From Paraburkholderia metrosideri (GTDB taxonomy: Bacteria > Pseudomonadota > Gammaproteobacteria > Burkholderiales > Burkholderiaceae), in contig NZ_CAJHCP010000012.1 of NCBI RefSeq assembly GCF_904848625.1, positions 186,001 through 250,000 of the forward strand: a DNA stretch of 64,000 bases, written 5' to 3'. The position numbers and the translations under genes are program-made. How positions within the stretch are numbered: the first letter of the stretch is position 1; every line of letters begins with the position of its first letter. A model generated the notes under the pieces. That model made no database searches. It was not told the DNA's origin and worked only from the letters and a program-made list of their open reading frames with translations. Below are positions 35,090-44,195 of this stretch, one piece after another.

Positions 35090-36691
35090 TTACATCGACT
35101 TCCGGAACGGTGCGCCCGAATGTTCGCGCAGTTCGTTGAACACGATCTTCGGCCACGCCTTCTGCGCGACTTCGATTTCACCGACGTGCGAAGCCAGATA
35201 AGTCGGTGCATCCGATGCGTCGAGTGCGATCCGCGCCGCGTACGAATCGGTGAAGCGGCGCAGTTCAGCCGCGTCGCTGCAGGTCACCCAGCGCGACATC
35301 CGGTAACGTGCCGGCGCCATCCGCACATCGACCTTATATTCCGTCGACAGACGGTGCGACACCACTTCGAACTGCAGTTGCCCAACCGCGCCGAGAATCG
35401 TCAGACCGCCCACTTCCGGACGGAACACCTGAATCGCGCCTTCTTCGCCAAGCTGCTTCAGCGCTTCGCCGAGTTGCTTCGCGCGCATCGGATCGACCAC
35501 TTCGACGGTCTGGAAAATTTCCGGCGCGAAGAACGGCAGGCCGACGAATTGCAGTTGTTCGCCTTCGGTCAGCGTGTCGCCGAGACTGAGCGTGCCGTGG
35601 TTCGGAATACCGATGATGTCGCCCGGATACGCCTCGCTCACGGTCTCACGACGCTGAGACAGGAACGTCACCACGTTGTTCGCGCGGAACGTCTTGTTGG
35701 TGCGCGTGACCTTGACGGCCATGCCGCGCTCGAAATGCCCCGAACACACGCGGATAAACGCCACGCGGTCGCGGTGCGCGAGATCCATGTTCGCCTGCAC
35801 CTTGAACACGACGCCGGTGAATTTCGGCTCGTCGGGCATCACCGGACGTTGCACGGTCATGCGCATTGACGGCGGCGGCGCGAGATCGACCAGCGCGTCG
35901 AGAATTTCTTTCACGCCGAAGTTGTTGATCGCCGAGCCGAACAGCACCGGCGACTGCTGACCGGCGAGGAACTGCTCGCGGTCGAAGTCGGGCGACGCAC
36001 CCGTGATCAGGTCGATCTCTTCCTTTGCCTTGACCCAGCTCTGGCCGAAGCGGCGCTCGCCCTCTTCGTCGCTCAGCGCTTGTACCGTCTCGACCTCGCC
36101 GCCTGCCTTGTCCTGGCCGGCGCGGAACAGGCGCACCTGGTCGCGCTGGATGTCGTACACACCCTGGAATTCCTTGCCCATGCCGATCGGCCACGTGAAC
36201 GGGACCGCCGCTACACCGAGATGCTGCTCGATTTCGTCGAGCAATTCGAGCGGCTCGCGCACTTCACGGTCGAGCTTGTTGATGAAGGTGACGATCGGCG
36301 TCTTGCGGCTGCGGCAGACTTCAAGCAGCTTCAGCGTTTGCGCTTCCACACCGTTCGCACCGTCGATCACCATCACGGCCGCGTCGACCGCGGTCAGCAC
36401 TCGATACGTGTCTTCGGAGAAGTCTTCATGGCCCGGCGTGTCGAGCAGGTTGATGACAGCGTCGCCGTACTCGAACTGCATCACCGAGCTGGCCACCGAA
36501 ATGCCCCGCTGCTTTTCGATTTCCATCCAGTCGGACGTCGCGTAGCGGTTGCTCTTGCGGCCCTTCACGGTACCGGCGATCTGAATCGCGCCCGAGAACA
36601 GCAGCAATTTTTCGGTGAGCGTGGTCTTACCCGCGTCCGGGTGGGAAATGACCGCGAACGTGCGGCGGCGTTTGAGTTCGGAGACTGACAT
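35090..36691 (-). CDS. prfC: Peptide chain release factor 3
   Basis: 533 residues, the normal RF3 length. A GTPase domain carries SHPDAGKTTLTEK (P loop), RGISVASSVMQF (switch I region), DTPGHEDFSEDTYR and NKLDRE. Domains II and III follow (RTNKTFRANNVVTFL, GDTLTEGEQLQF, and VGQLQFEVVSHRL). It recycles RF1/RF2 from ribosomes after peptide release. All GTPase motifs are intact. It is monocistronic by context. Confidence 0.97.
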   Translation of the reverse strand: MSVSELKRRRTFAVISHPDAGKTTLTEKLLLFSGAIQIAGTVKGRKSNRYATSDWMEIEKQRGISVASSVMQFEYGDAVINLLDTPGHEDFSEDTYRVLTAVDAAVMVIDGANGVEAQTLKLLEVCRSRKTPIVTFINKLDREVREPLELLDEIEQHLGVAAVPFTWPIGMGKEFQGVYDIQRDQVRLFRAGQDKAGGEVETVQALSDEEGERRFGQSWVKAKEEIDLITGASPDFDREQFLAGQQSPVLFGSAINNFGVKEILDALVDLAPPPSMRMTVQRPVMPDEPKFTGVVFKVQANMDLAHRDRVAFIRVCSGHFERGMAVKVTRTNKTFRANNVVTFLSQRRETVSEAYPGDIIGIPNHGTLSLGDTLTEGEQLQFVGLPFFAPEIFQTVEVVDPMRAKQLGEALKQLGEEGAIQVFRPEVGGLTILGAVGQLQFEVVSHRLSTEYKVDVRMAPARYRMSRWVTCSDAAELRRFTDSYAARIALDASDAPTYLASHVGEIEVAQKAWPKIVFNELREHSGAPFRKSM

Positions 36692-36934
36692 CGGGTCTGG
36701 CGGTCACTGATAGGGGGTTCGGGCGGTTCCCGGCGGCCTGGGGCGGCCGGTATGCCGCGCCTTGCGCGGCGGCGTCGGGCTGCGGGAGTTGGGCCGGGAC
36801 CCGCGTCGACTGGCAACCTCGCCGCGTCGGAAAACAGGTCACGAACGAGCGTTCGGCCATACGGGAATCGCCAGCGCAGAACAGCGCAGGGAACGAATGA
36901 TACACGCCTGGGGCGGCATCAGGGGGAAAGGAGC
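36692..36934. other. Gene-free stretch upstream of prfC
   Basis: It should hold the prfC promoter, which I could not place with confidence. I see no gene. A GC hairpin follows at its right end. Confidence 0.45.
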
Positions 36935-36962
36935 CCGGCCGCACGCGTTGGCGCGCGGCCGG
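36935..36962 (-). terminator. GC-rich hairpin after the MFS gene
   Basis: CCGGCCGCACG and CGCGCGGCCGG pair over 11 positions with one mismatch, 54 bp after the MFS stop on the minus strand. The T tract after it is weak. Confidence 0.45.
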
Positions 36963-37015
36963 AAAGTGCTTCAGACGGAGCTTTGGCGGTGGATCCGCGC
37001 GACGTTTGGACAGGC

Positions 37016-38398
37016 TTAGACGCCGCTCGCCTGATTCAGCGTCAGATGCTTGGTTTCAGGCGCCCACGCAATCGACACGATCATGCCGACCAGCAACACC
37101 GCCGCCAGCACCAGAATCGTGATGTGGAAGCCCAGATGGACGATGCCGAGCGGCAACAGGAACGTCCCGACCGCCGAACCGAGCCGGCTGCATGCTATAG
37201 CCAGTCCCACTCCGCACGCACGCACTTCGGTCGGAAAACACTCCGGCGGGAACACGCCGACGAGATTCGAGAACGCCGACATGGTCAACGTGAAGATCCC
37301 GAACGCGACGATCATGCCGACGGTCGCCGACTCGGGCAGAAAACCCAGCGCGATCAGCGACAGACACGTCACCGCAAACGAGCCAATCAGGAACACGCGA
37401 CGCGGCAGCTTGATTGTCAGCCAGATGCCGATCAGCGCGCCGAGCACGAGGAATCCGTTCAGCAGGAAGTCGGCGCTTGAATCGTTATTCAGATGAATCG
37501 CCTTCAGGATGGTCGGCAGGAACGTATAGATCGCGAAATACGGAATCACGAGGCACACGAAGAACGCGCAATTGAAGATCGTCCGGCGAATCAGGTCCTT
37601 TCTGAACAGGCGCATGAAGCCGCCCGACGCTTGCGCGTGCGGGTCGTGACCACCGTCGAGCGTGACGTTCGGACCGAAATGCTTCAGCACGACCGCCTTG
37701 GCCTCGGCAATCCGGCCTTTGCCATACAACCAGCGCGGCGATTCCGGCGTACCCATGCGCAGCAGCAGAACGATCACTGCCGGCACGCCCGCCGAGGCCA
37801 GCAGCCAGCGCCATGCGTCCGGAGATGAGTCGGCGTAATGCATGCCCAGCACGTTTGCCATCACGTAGCCGATTGTCCACACCACGCTGAACGAGCCGAG
37901 CAGCGTGCCGCGATGTTTGCGCGGCGAGAATTCAGCGAGGATCGCGTGTCCGACCGCGAAATCGCCGCCCATTCCGAAGCCGATCAACACCCGCAGCAGA
38001 CACAACTCCGCGGGCGAGCGCACGTAGAACTGCGCGAACGCGGCTGCGGTGATGATCAGGAAGCTCAGCAGGAAAATCTTCTGCCGCCCCATTCGATCCG
38101 ACAGCCAGCCGAACACCAGGCTGCCGAGAAAAATGCCCATCAGCGCGGAACTGCCGATCATGCCCATCCAGAATGCGTCGATCGGCATCTGGCGATTCAT
38201 CGCTGCGAGCGCGTAGCCGATCGTGCCAAGCGCGAAACCTTCGGTCAGGTGCGCGCCGAACGTCAGCCCGGCGATCTTCACGTGGAAAGCGTTCAGTGGA
38301 ACGTCGTCGAGCGAAACGGGGCCGTGCGAAGGCGCCGCCGCAGACGGCAAAGTGGGGGCGAGGCCGAGAGCGGCCACCTGAATGTCCTGATTGCTCAC
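37016..38398 (-). CDS. MFS transporter, aromatic-acid:H+ symporter-like
   Basis: 460 residues with about 12 membrane helices. The loop 2-3 motif GWLSDRMGRQKIF, GMGGDFAVGHAILAEFSPRKHRGTLLG and the late motif FPTEVRACGVGLAIACSRLGS place it with the sugar/aromatic-acid porters (PcaK/AAHS-like). A 40-residue soluble N-terminus precedes helix 1. It starts at GTG 38398 with GGAG seven bases ahead. Last gene of the fae - AKR - dehydrogenase - MFS set, it may import the compound the set degrades. Confidence 0.85.
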   Translation of the reverse strand: MSNQDIQVAALGLAPTLPSAAAPSHGPVSLDDVPLNAFHVKIAGLTFGAHLTEGFALGTIGYALAAMNRQMPIDAFWMGMIGSSALMGIFLGSLVFGWLSDRMGRQKIFLLSFLIITAAAFAQFYVRSPAELCLLRVLIGFGMGGDFAVGHAILAEFSPRKHRGTLLGSFSVVWTIGYVMANVLGMHYADSSPDAWRWLLASAGVPAVIVLLLRMGTPESPRWLYGKGRIAEAKAVVLKHFGPNVTLDGGHDPHAQASGGFMRLFRKDLIRRTIFNCAFFVCLVIPYFAIYTFLPTILKAIHLNNDSSADFLLNGFLVLGALIGIWLTIKLPRRVFLIGSFAVTCLSLIALGFLPESATVGMIVAFGIFTLTMSAFSNLVGVFPPECFPTEVRACGVGLAIACSRLGSAVGTFLLPLGIVHLGFHITILVLAAVLLVGMIVSIAWAPETKHLTLNQASGV

Positions 38399-38460
38399 GC
38401 TGTCTCCATATTTAGTATGAATCGCCGGGCGTTGCGAGCACGTTGCCGCTACGTCGGGTT

Positions 38461-38510
38461 GTGCCGCCGTCGATGCCGACTACCACTGCAAGCAGCGACG
38501 ACGGCGGCAC
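38461..38510. repeat. 12-bp perfect inverted repeat between dehydrogenase and MFS genes
   Basis: GTGCCGCCGTCG (38461-38472) and CGACGGCGGCAC (38499-38510) with a 26-base loop, 10 bp after the dehydrogenase stop on the minus strand. There is no T run. It may stabilise or attenuate the message inside the operon. Confidence 0.6.
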
Positions 38511-38520
38511 GGGTCGAGGA

Positions 38521-39960
38521 TCAGCGTCCGAGGCCGCCCATCATCATGTACTTCAGTTCTGTGTATTCCTCGAGCCCGTACTTCGAGCCTTCCCGGCCCA
38601 GACCCGACTGTTTGACGCCGCCGAACGGCGCGACTTCGGTCGACAGAATGCCTTCGTTGATGCCGACCATGCCGCTTTCCAGCGCTTCGCCGACGCGCCA
38701 TGCACGCGCCAGATCGCGCGTGTAGAAGTACGCGGACAGACCGAACGGTGTGTCGTTCGCCGCAGCGATGACTTCCTGTTCCGTCTTGAAGCGGAAACAC
38801 GCGGCGACCGGCCCGAAGGTCTCCTCTTCGGCGATCAGCATCGAGCGCGATGCGTCTGCGAGAACGGTCGGCTCATAGAACGTGCCGCCGAGCGCGTGCG
38901 GCTTGCCGCCGGTCAACACCTTCGCGCCCTTCTGCAACGCATCGGCGACGTGCGTTTCGACTTTCTTCAGCGCAGCCTGGTTGATCAGCGGACCCTGCTC
39001 GACATCGCCCTGCAATGCATTGCCGACGCGCATCTTGCGTACCGCCTGCGTCAGCGCGGACGTGAACGCGTCGTAAATGCCGTCCTGCACGTAGAAGCGA
39101 TTCACGCACACACAGGTCTGTCCGGTGTTGCGGAATTTCGATGCCATCGCGCCTTGCACGGCGGCGTCGAGATCAGCGTCGTCGAACACGATGAACGGCG
39201 CGTTGCCGCCGAGTTCGAGCGACAGCTTCTTCAGCGTATCCGCCGACTGCCTGGCGAGCAGCTTGCCGACGCGCGTCGAGCCGGTGAACGACAGCTTGCG
39301 CACCACATCGGATTCGGTCAGCGCGCCGCCAATCGCGACCGCATCGCCGGAAACGATGTTGAACACGCCCGCCGGAATACCCGCGCGCTCGGCCAGCACC
39401 GCCAGTGCAAATGCGGACAACGGCGTTTCTTCCGATGGCTTGAGCACCATCGTGCAGCCCGCCGCCAGCGCGGGACCGGCTTTACGCGTGATCATCGCGA
39501 GCGGGAAATTCCACGGCGTGATCGCCGCGACCACACCGATTGGCTCGCGCGTCACGATGATCTTCGCGTTCGGATTCGGGCTCGGGATGACATCGCCGTA
39601 GGCGCGCTTGGCTTCTTCGGCGAACCATTCGAAGAAGCTCGCCGCGTAGCCGACTTCGCCGCGTGCTTCGGCGAGCGGCTTGCCTTGTTCGAGCGACAAC
39701 AGTTCGGCGAGCGCGTCGCGATTGTCGATCATCAATTCGCCCCAGCGCTTCACGCGTGCGCTGCGTTCTTTCGCGGTCAGTGCGCGCCAGGCGGGAAACG
39801 CTTTCGCAGCGGCCGCGATCGCCTGGGCGGTTTCAGCAGCGCCGCCTTTCGCGACCTGCGCCACCACGTCGCCCGTCGCGGGATTCAACACCGCATACGT
39901 GCTCGCGCTGTCGTACCACTCGCCACCAATGTAGTGCCCTGTGCGGAGAAATTCGTTCAT
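38521..39960 (-). CDS. Aldehyde dehydrogenase, succinate-semialdehyde dehydrogenase (GabD)-like
   Basis: 479 residues. ITPWNFPLAMITRKAGPALAAG (in part), FTGSTRVGK (NAD site), ELGGNAPFIVFDDADLD with the general-base Glu, and GQTCVCVNRFYVQ with the catalytic Cys are all intact. The closest pattern is GabD (GINEGILSTEVAPFGGVKQSGLGREG). It oxidises an aldehyde, possibly a semialdehyde, to the acid with NAD(P). ATG 39960 overlaps the upstream aldo/keto reductase stop (ATGA) and has GGAGAAGG before it. Confidence 0.88.
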   Translation of the reverse strand: MNEFLRTGHYIGGEWYDSASTYAVLNPATGDVVAQVAKGGAAETAQAIAAAAKAFPAWRALTAKERSARVKRWGELMIDNRDALAELLSLEQGKPLAEARGEVGYAASFFEWFAEEAKRAYGDVIPSPNPNAKIIVTREPIGVVAAITPWNFPLAMITRKAGPALAAGCTMVLKPSEETPLSAFALAVLAERAGIPAGVFNIVSGDAVAIGGALTESDVVRKLSFTGSTRVGKLLARQSADTLKKLSLELGGNAPFIVFDDADLDAAVQGAMASKFRNTGQTCVCVNRFYVQDGIYDAFTSALTQAVRKMRVGNALQGDVEQGPLINQAALKKVETHVADALQKGAKVLTGGKPHALGGTFYEPTVLADASRSMLIAEEETFGPVAACFRFKTEQEVIAAANDTPFGLSAYFYTRDLARAWRVGEALESGMVGINEGILSTEVAPFGGVKQSGLGREGSKYGLEEYTELKYMMMGGLGR

Positions 39961-40994
39961 GCCGCCTTCTCCAGAGTTTCGTCGAACGTGCGTTGCGCGG
40001 GACGCGGTTCGCGCGCCACGCGGCGGCCGGCAGTGTAATCGTTGATCAGATCGCACGGCGTGTAATTGCGTTCGAGTTCGAACAGTTCATCGTCGGTGAG
40101 TGTCGTGCCCAGTGCGGCCAGTGCGCTATCGAATTGCGCCGGCGTATCCGCGCCGACCAGCATGCTCGCGACACCGCCATGATTGAGCACCCAGGCCTGC
40201 GCGATCTGCGCAGCGGACACGCCACGTCGCGCCGCTACGCGCGCCACCGACGCTGCGATCTCACGCGACGCGACATCGCCATACATTTGCGCGGTAAAGA
40301 AGTCGGTCTGATTGCGCGTCGAATTCGCGTCGCACGTCAGCAGACCACGCGCCAGCGGGCTGAACACAGAAACGCCGATGCCCTGATCCTGGCAATACGG
40401 AATCATTTCGCGCTCTTCCTCGCGATACGCCAGATTCAATTGCAACTGCATATTGACCGGCTTGTGCCAGCCATTGCGTTCGCAGACCTGCATGATCTTC
40501 GCGAGTTGCCACGTGTACATGGTCGACACGCCGATATACCGGGCCTTGCCGGCGCGCACGATATCGTTCATCGCGCCCATGGTTTCCTCGACCGGCGTAT
40601 TCACGTCGAAGAAATGCAGCATGTAGAGGTCGACGTAATCCATGCCGAGACGCTTCAACGAGCCGTCGATGCCGTCCATGATGTGCTTGCGCGAATGGCC
40701 GCCCGCATTCTGATAGTTGCCCATGTCGTAACCGACCTTGGTCGCCACGACGATTTCCTCGCGACGCGACGCGCGCTTCAGAATGCGGCCCACCACTTCT
40801 TCGCCGACACCGGACGAATAGAAATCGGCGAGGTCGATGAAATTGACGCCTGCGTCGAGCGCATGACGAACAATCGGCTCACTTTGCGCTTCGTCGAAAA
40901 TCCACGGCTTCCATTGCGGCGTGCCCATGTTCATCGTGCCGAGGCACAGACGCGAAACCTTCAGGCCTGACTGGCCGAGGCGAATGTATTCCAT
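39957..40994 (-). CDS. Aldo/keto reductase (AKR/YajO-like)
   Basis: 345 residues: RLGQSGLKVSRLCLGTMNMG, INFIDLADFYSSG-type motif (here VNFIDLADFYSSGVGEE, with Asp and Tyr), IVVATKVGYDMG (Lys) and DLYMLHFFD (His). NADPH-dependent reduction, or the reverse oxidation, of an aldehyde or ketone is expected. It is in one transcriptional set between fae (71-bp gap) and the dehydrogenase (4-bp overlap). GGAG lies ten bases before ATG 40994. Confidence 0.87.
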   Translation of the reverse strand: MEYIRLGQSGLKVSRLCLGTMNMGTPQWKPWIFDEAQSEPIVRHALDAGVNFIDLADFYSSGVGEEVVGRILKRASRREEIVVATKVGYDMGNYQNAGGHSRKHIMDGIDGSLKRLGMDYVDLYMLHFFDVNTPVEETMGAMNDIVRAGKARYIGVSTMYTWQLAKIMQVCERNGWHKPVNMQLQLNLAYREEEREMIPYCQDQGIGVSVFSPLARGLLTCDANSTRNQTDFFTAQMYGDVASREIAASVARVAARRGVSAAQIAQAWVLNHGGVASMLVGADTPAQFDSALAALGTTLTDDELFELERNYTPCDLINDYTAGRRVAREPRPAQRTFDETLEKAA

Positions 40995-41065
40995 GATGCT
41001 GATCTCCTTTCAGGTCGCATCCAGCTGCGCGGGCGGCGGGATCTCGCGCAACGCGCGGCCCGCAA

Positions 41066-41590
41066 TTAACGTTGTTTCGGGGTGTAGAACGGATTCGATA
41101 CTTCGCGCGCGGCGGCGAACACTTCATCGCGATGCGGCAGGCCTTTCATCGCCGCAAGAATCGCGTTCTTGCACGCGCGGTAGTTGTTGTCGAAGACGGC
41201 GTCGAGATCGTCGGTCGACGGGTTGACCCAGTTCGCCGACACCACGACCCAATCGTTTTCCGCTTCGGGCGGCAGCGTGCCGTTTTCGAGCGATTCGGCC
41301 ACCGCCTTTGCGATGCCCGCCTGCGAAGCGCCCCACGTCGCGTTGCCGTGGAAGTCGCTGCCGATCTGCGCCTTGTTCACATACAGCGTCAGCGGCTTGG
41401 TCGGCACGCCGGGACGAGCGATCACGACGAACGGCGCGTGGCCTGCTGACGGGGTCGCGAGCGCGGTCGCGAAAGCCTGGCCTGCCGGACCATTGCGCGG
41501 ACCGACCAGTACGTTGATGTGCGCGAGGTTGACGCCCGGGCCTTCGAATCCTTCGCCGATAAAGAGTTGTTTTTCCGTCGATACGCTCAT
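41066..41590 (-). CDS. fae: Formaldehyde-activating enzyme homologue
   Basis: 174 residues, the usual Fae length (about 170). The N-terminus reads IGEGFEGPGVNLAHINVLVG with the catalytic His at position 24, followed by GPAGQAFATALATP and the NKAQIGSDFHGNATWGASQAG segment. Fae condenses formaldehyde with tetrahydromethanopterin. No other H4MPT-pathway genes are in the window, so it may serve a distant pathway set or act as a formaldehyde sink for demethylation reactions. The start is ATG 41590 with GGAAAG eight bases ahead; the frame continues upstream to 41815 but that part is not family-like. Confidence 0.85.
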   Translation of the reverse strand: MSVSTEKQLFIGEGFEGPGVNLAHINVLVGPRNGPAGQAFATALATPSAGHAPFVVIARPGVPTKPLTLYVNKAQIGSDFHGNATWGASQAGIAKAVAESLENGTLPPEAENDWVVVSANWVNPSTDDLDAVFDNNYRACKNAILAAMKGLPHRDEVFAAAREVSNPFYTPKQR

Positions 41591-41737
41591 GGTCTTTCCG
41601 TCGAAGTTGAATGGATGACCGATTGTGGCGTTCGGCATCCGCGACCATGTATCGATGAGTTTTGATCCGGGGTATGAGGCAAACTCAACTCCGGGTTTGT
41701 CCCGAGCGCGACTCACGTCGCGTGCGAGGAAAACCGC

Positions 41738-41763
41738 AAAGGTGAGGGTTTTCGGGACCTGCG
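41738..41763. repeat. 26-bp repeat, copy 1, upstream of fae
   Basis: Copy 1 shares 24 of 26 positions with 42086-42111. The core is AAAGGTGAG followed by GTTTTCGGGACC. Same orientation, 348 bp apart. It is 148 bp upstream of the fae start. Confidence 0.75.
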
Positions 41764-42085
41764 ACAAGTCAAGCCGAATCGGCGCGAAAGGTGAACACGG
41801 AGGAGGTTCGTTCACGCACCTGCCGCGCGGGTTTTGATTACGCGCTGAACGTGGGGTGAACGGATTAAAAAGCGTCAGGAGAGGGCTATGCGATTTTTTG
41901 AAAAGCTCTGAAACACCCGCCAGCAGCGGACATCGCGGGTTCGGTGACGCATACGCGCCGCTGCGCGGGATCGGGACAGCATCGATCGGGAAGATGAATC
42001 ACGCGACCAAACCAAGCTTGCCGTCACCACCGGGCGCGAATGCCACGATCACGAAAATGCTGTATCGCGCCGTCTCGCTCACGCG

Positions 42086-42111
42086 AAAGGTGAGCGTTTT
42101 CGGGACCCGCG
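42086..42111. repeat. 26-bp repeat, copy 2, upstream of fae
   Basis: Copy 2 of the same sequence, differing at two positions. It lies about 105 bp from the end of the H-NS-like gene. Confidence 0.75.
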
Positions 42112-42215
42112 TTGCGGTGCGGAATAAATCACCCGCGGCATCACTTCTGATTCAGGCCATTGCGCGACAGGGTGTCGCGAGCCTGAGAAAACCGACCGTG
42201 CGGAGTAAAGCGCTT

Positions 42216-42512
42216 TCAGACTTCAATCAGAAACCGCTCACGATTTTTACCCGCCAGCCAACTCGGCGAGCGGCCGCGGCCACTCCAGGTTTCACCGGTT
42301 TTCGGATTGCGATACTTCGCGACCGACGCCGAAGCCGCTTTACGCGCCGGTTTGCGCTCAGTCGTAAAGCCCAATTCCTCCGCAGTCAGGTCGTATTCGG
42401 CGACTTTCTGCTTGATGTCCGCAATCGCCTGCGCAATTTCCTTTTCGCGGGCCACTGCGACTTCCTTGTGAAGCTTTTCGAGTTGGGCAGTTAATTGTTT
42501 GTAAGAGGCCAT
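42216..42512 (-). CDS. H-NS-family nucleoid-associated protein
   Basis: 98 residues. An N-terminal coiled-coil dimerisation segment (LTAQLEKLHKEVAVAREKEIAQAI, in part) is joined to the C-terminal DNA-binding domain with KYRNPKTGETWSGRGRSPSWL, the H-NS family core motif. It binds AT-rich DNA and silences or organises it. Burkholderia genomes carry many such paralogues. The start is ATG 42512 (MASYKQLT); the earlier in-frame ATG at 42590 would add a non-family N-terminus. GGGAG precedes the start. Confidence 0.92.
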   Translation of the reverse strand: MASYKQLTAQLEKLHKEVAVAREKEIAQAIADIKQKVAEYDLTAEELGFTTERKPARKAASASVAKYRNPKTGETWSGRGRSPSWLAGKNRERFLIEV

Positions 42513-42634
42513 GGCGGGTGCTCCCATCGGTTTGGCGAATTGCAGTGCGGACACTATCAGACGAATAAAGCGCCGGATAGAAAAAATCACAACTGCGCGC
42601 GGTGCTGGATTGTCAGTTGCGGCGGCCGATGCGT

Positions 42635-43834
42635 TTAATCGTCAATGGCATCGTACACGCGGCGTTCGAAATCGACGGACATCGGAAACGCGTCCATCGA
42701 ACGGCGCTGAATCAGCATCAAACCGATCAGGTTTTCCACTGGATCGGCGAACCAGCTTGTGCCATACGCGCCAGGCCAGCCGAAAGACCCTATCGAGCGA
42801 TAGCCGAGCGACAACTGCTGCGCCGGATCGTCGACGACGGAGAGACCCAGGCCGAACCCCTGCCCTGCCCAGATCAAGCGCCCGAATGCCGGCACGCGAC
42901 GCTGGTCGGGTGTGAGGAAATTCGAGCGCATCAGATCGACCGAACGATGCGACAGCAAACGCATGGTGTCGACGCGCCCGCGTCCCAGTAACAGTCGCGC
43001 GAATTGCAGATAGTCCTGCGCGGTCGAAACGAGGCCGCCGCCGCCGCTCTGAAAGCGGTCTGGGTTCGCCCAGCGGCTCGACGACGAATGATCTTCGATC
43101 ACCCGTCGCCCCGTGGCCGGATCGACGCTATAAGCGGTAGCCAATCTTGGAAGCTGCGCCTCGGGCACCCAGAACGCGGTGTCGCGCATGCCGAGCGGCT
43201 CGAAGATTCGCGTGCGGAAAAAGTCGCCGAGCGACATGCCGCTCACGCGTTCTATCAGCACGCCGAGCACGTCGGTCGCGATGCCGTAATGCCAGCGCGA
43301 GCCGGGCTGGAATATCAGCGGCAATTGCGCAATCCGGCTGAGCCACGCGCTGGTATCGCCGTGCGCCTCGAAGCCGTTGAACGTCGCCGCATACGCGTCG
43401 GCCAACGGGCCGGTTGCGGTGAAGTGATAAGCGAAGCCCGCGCGATGCGTCAGCAGATCGAGCACCGTGATCGGCGCCTTCAACGGATCGGTATCGTCGA
43501 GCGGTCCAGCGGGGTCACGCAGCACGCGCAGCCCGGACAGTTCCGGCAGCCATAGCGAAACCGGCGTGTCGAGTGCGAGCCGGTCCTCTTCGATCAGCAT
43601 CAGGATCGCGACGCTCGTCACCGGTTTGGTCATCGACGCAATGCGAAACAGCGTGTCGCGCTCCATTGGCAATTGCGCGGCTTCGTCACGCCAACCGAGC
43701 GGCTCGAGATAGCCGATCTCGCCGCGCCGCCATACCAGTGACACCACTCCCGCTACTTCGCCGCGCTCCACGTAACCTTGCATGACGTTGGTCAACGCCG
43801 TCAGTCGGGGCGCGGAAAATCCTGCTGCTTGCAT
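42635..43834 (-). CDS. Class C beta-lactamase-like serine hydrolase/esterase
   Basis: 399 residues. SMTK (67-70) gives the nucleophile Ser and Lys; the second-motif Tyr is in WHYGIATDVLG. Regions LLTHRAGFAYHF and YGTSWFADP are typical of EstB-type esterases and penicillin-binding-protein-like hydrolases. No signal peptide is visible, so it is probably a cytoplasmic esterase rather than a beta-lactamase. AGGA precedes ATG 43834. Substrate unknown. Confidence 0.85.
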   Translation of the reverse strand: MQAAGFSAPRLTALTNVMQGYVERGEVAGVVSLVWRRGEIGYLEPLGWRDEAAQLPMERDTLFRIASMTKPVTSVAILMLIEEDRLALDTPVSLWLPELSGLRVLRDPAGPLDDTDPLKAPITVLDLLTHRAGFAYHFTATGPLADAYAATFNGFEAHGDTSAWLSRIAQLPLIFQPGSRWHYGIATDVLGVLIERVSGMSLGDFFRTRIFEPLGMRDTAFWVPEAQLPRLATAYSVDPATGRRVIEDHSSSSRWANPDRFQSGGGGLVSTAQDYLQFARLLLGRGRVDTMRLLSHRSVDLMRSNFLTPDQRRVPAFGRLIWAGQGFGLGLSVVDDPAQQLSLGYRSIGSFGWPGAYGTSWFADPVENLIGLMLIQRRSMDAFPMSVDFERRVYDAIDD

Positions 43835-43991
43835 GTTTGTCCTGTTCAGTGGATGAAGAGACCCGCCGACTCACGGTCGCTACTGCCCGCTTCTGCGTTA
43901 CGTTCCCTCATTCTTGCAGAAAACGTTACGTCGTCGAAGGTTACACGACTGCGCTTCACTCCCACCGCGACTTGCACATTCAAGCGCGCCA

Positions 43992-44195
43992 TCAGGCTTT
44001 TTGCCGATTCTCCAAGGCCGACAACGCCGCATTCAGACGTTTAATCCGGCTGGCCTGCGCCGGTACCCGCACCGCTCCGGAAACGAACTCGATACGGCTG
44101 CGCCAATAAGACAGCGGAATTCGGTCTTCGGCGGAAATATGGGAAATCACGTGTTCGAGATGCTGAATATCTTTTTCGAGCTGATGATGATTCAT
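43992..44195 (-). CDS. Small hypothetical protein (67 aa)
   Basis: ATG 44195 has GGGGA about six bases upstream. The product starts MNHHQLEKDIQHLEHVISHI, an amphipathic helix, then SYWRSRIEFVSGAVRVPAQ and a helical basic C-terminus. The helix-turn-helix-like layout and length suggest a small regulator or adaptor, but I recognise no family. The DNA just upstream is AT-rich, unlike the neighbourhood. Confidence 0.6.
   Translation of the reverse strand: MNHHQLEKDIQHLEHVISHISAEDRIPLSYWRSRIEFVSGAVRVPAQASRIKRLNAALSALENRQKA

Larger units (their letters stand above)
41591..42215. other. 625-bp non-coding region ahead of the fae operon
   Basis: Between fae and the H-NS-like gene, both on the minus strand. 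I see no gene. It contains a 26-bp sequence present twice (see the two repeat entries) and further partial matches such as GAAAGGTGA at 41786. It is most likely the regulatory region of the fae set. Confidence 0.6.

Noticed and set aside
39663-40970. 435-codon plus-strand frame opposite the aldo/keto reductase
   Set aside because: Composition dominated by Arg/His/Ala. It is the shadow of a well-conserved minus-strand gene.
41591-41815. In-frame N-terminal extension of fae
   Set aside because: The upstream residues have no similarity to the Fae start, and GGAAAG precedes ATG 41590, which fits the family length.
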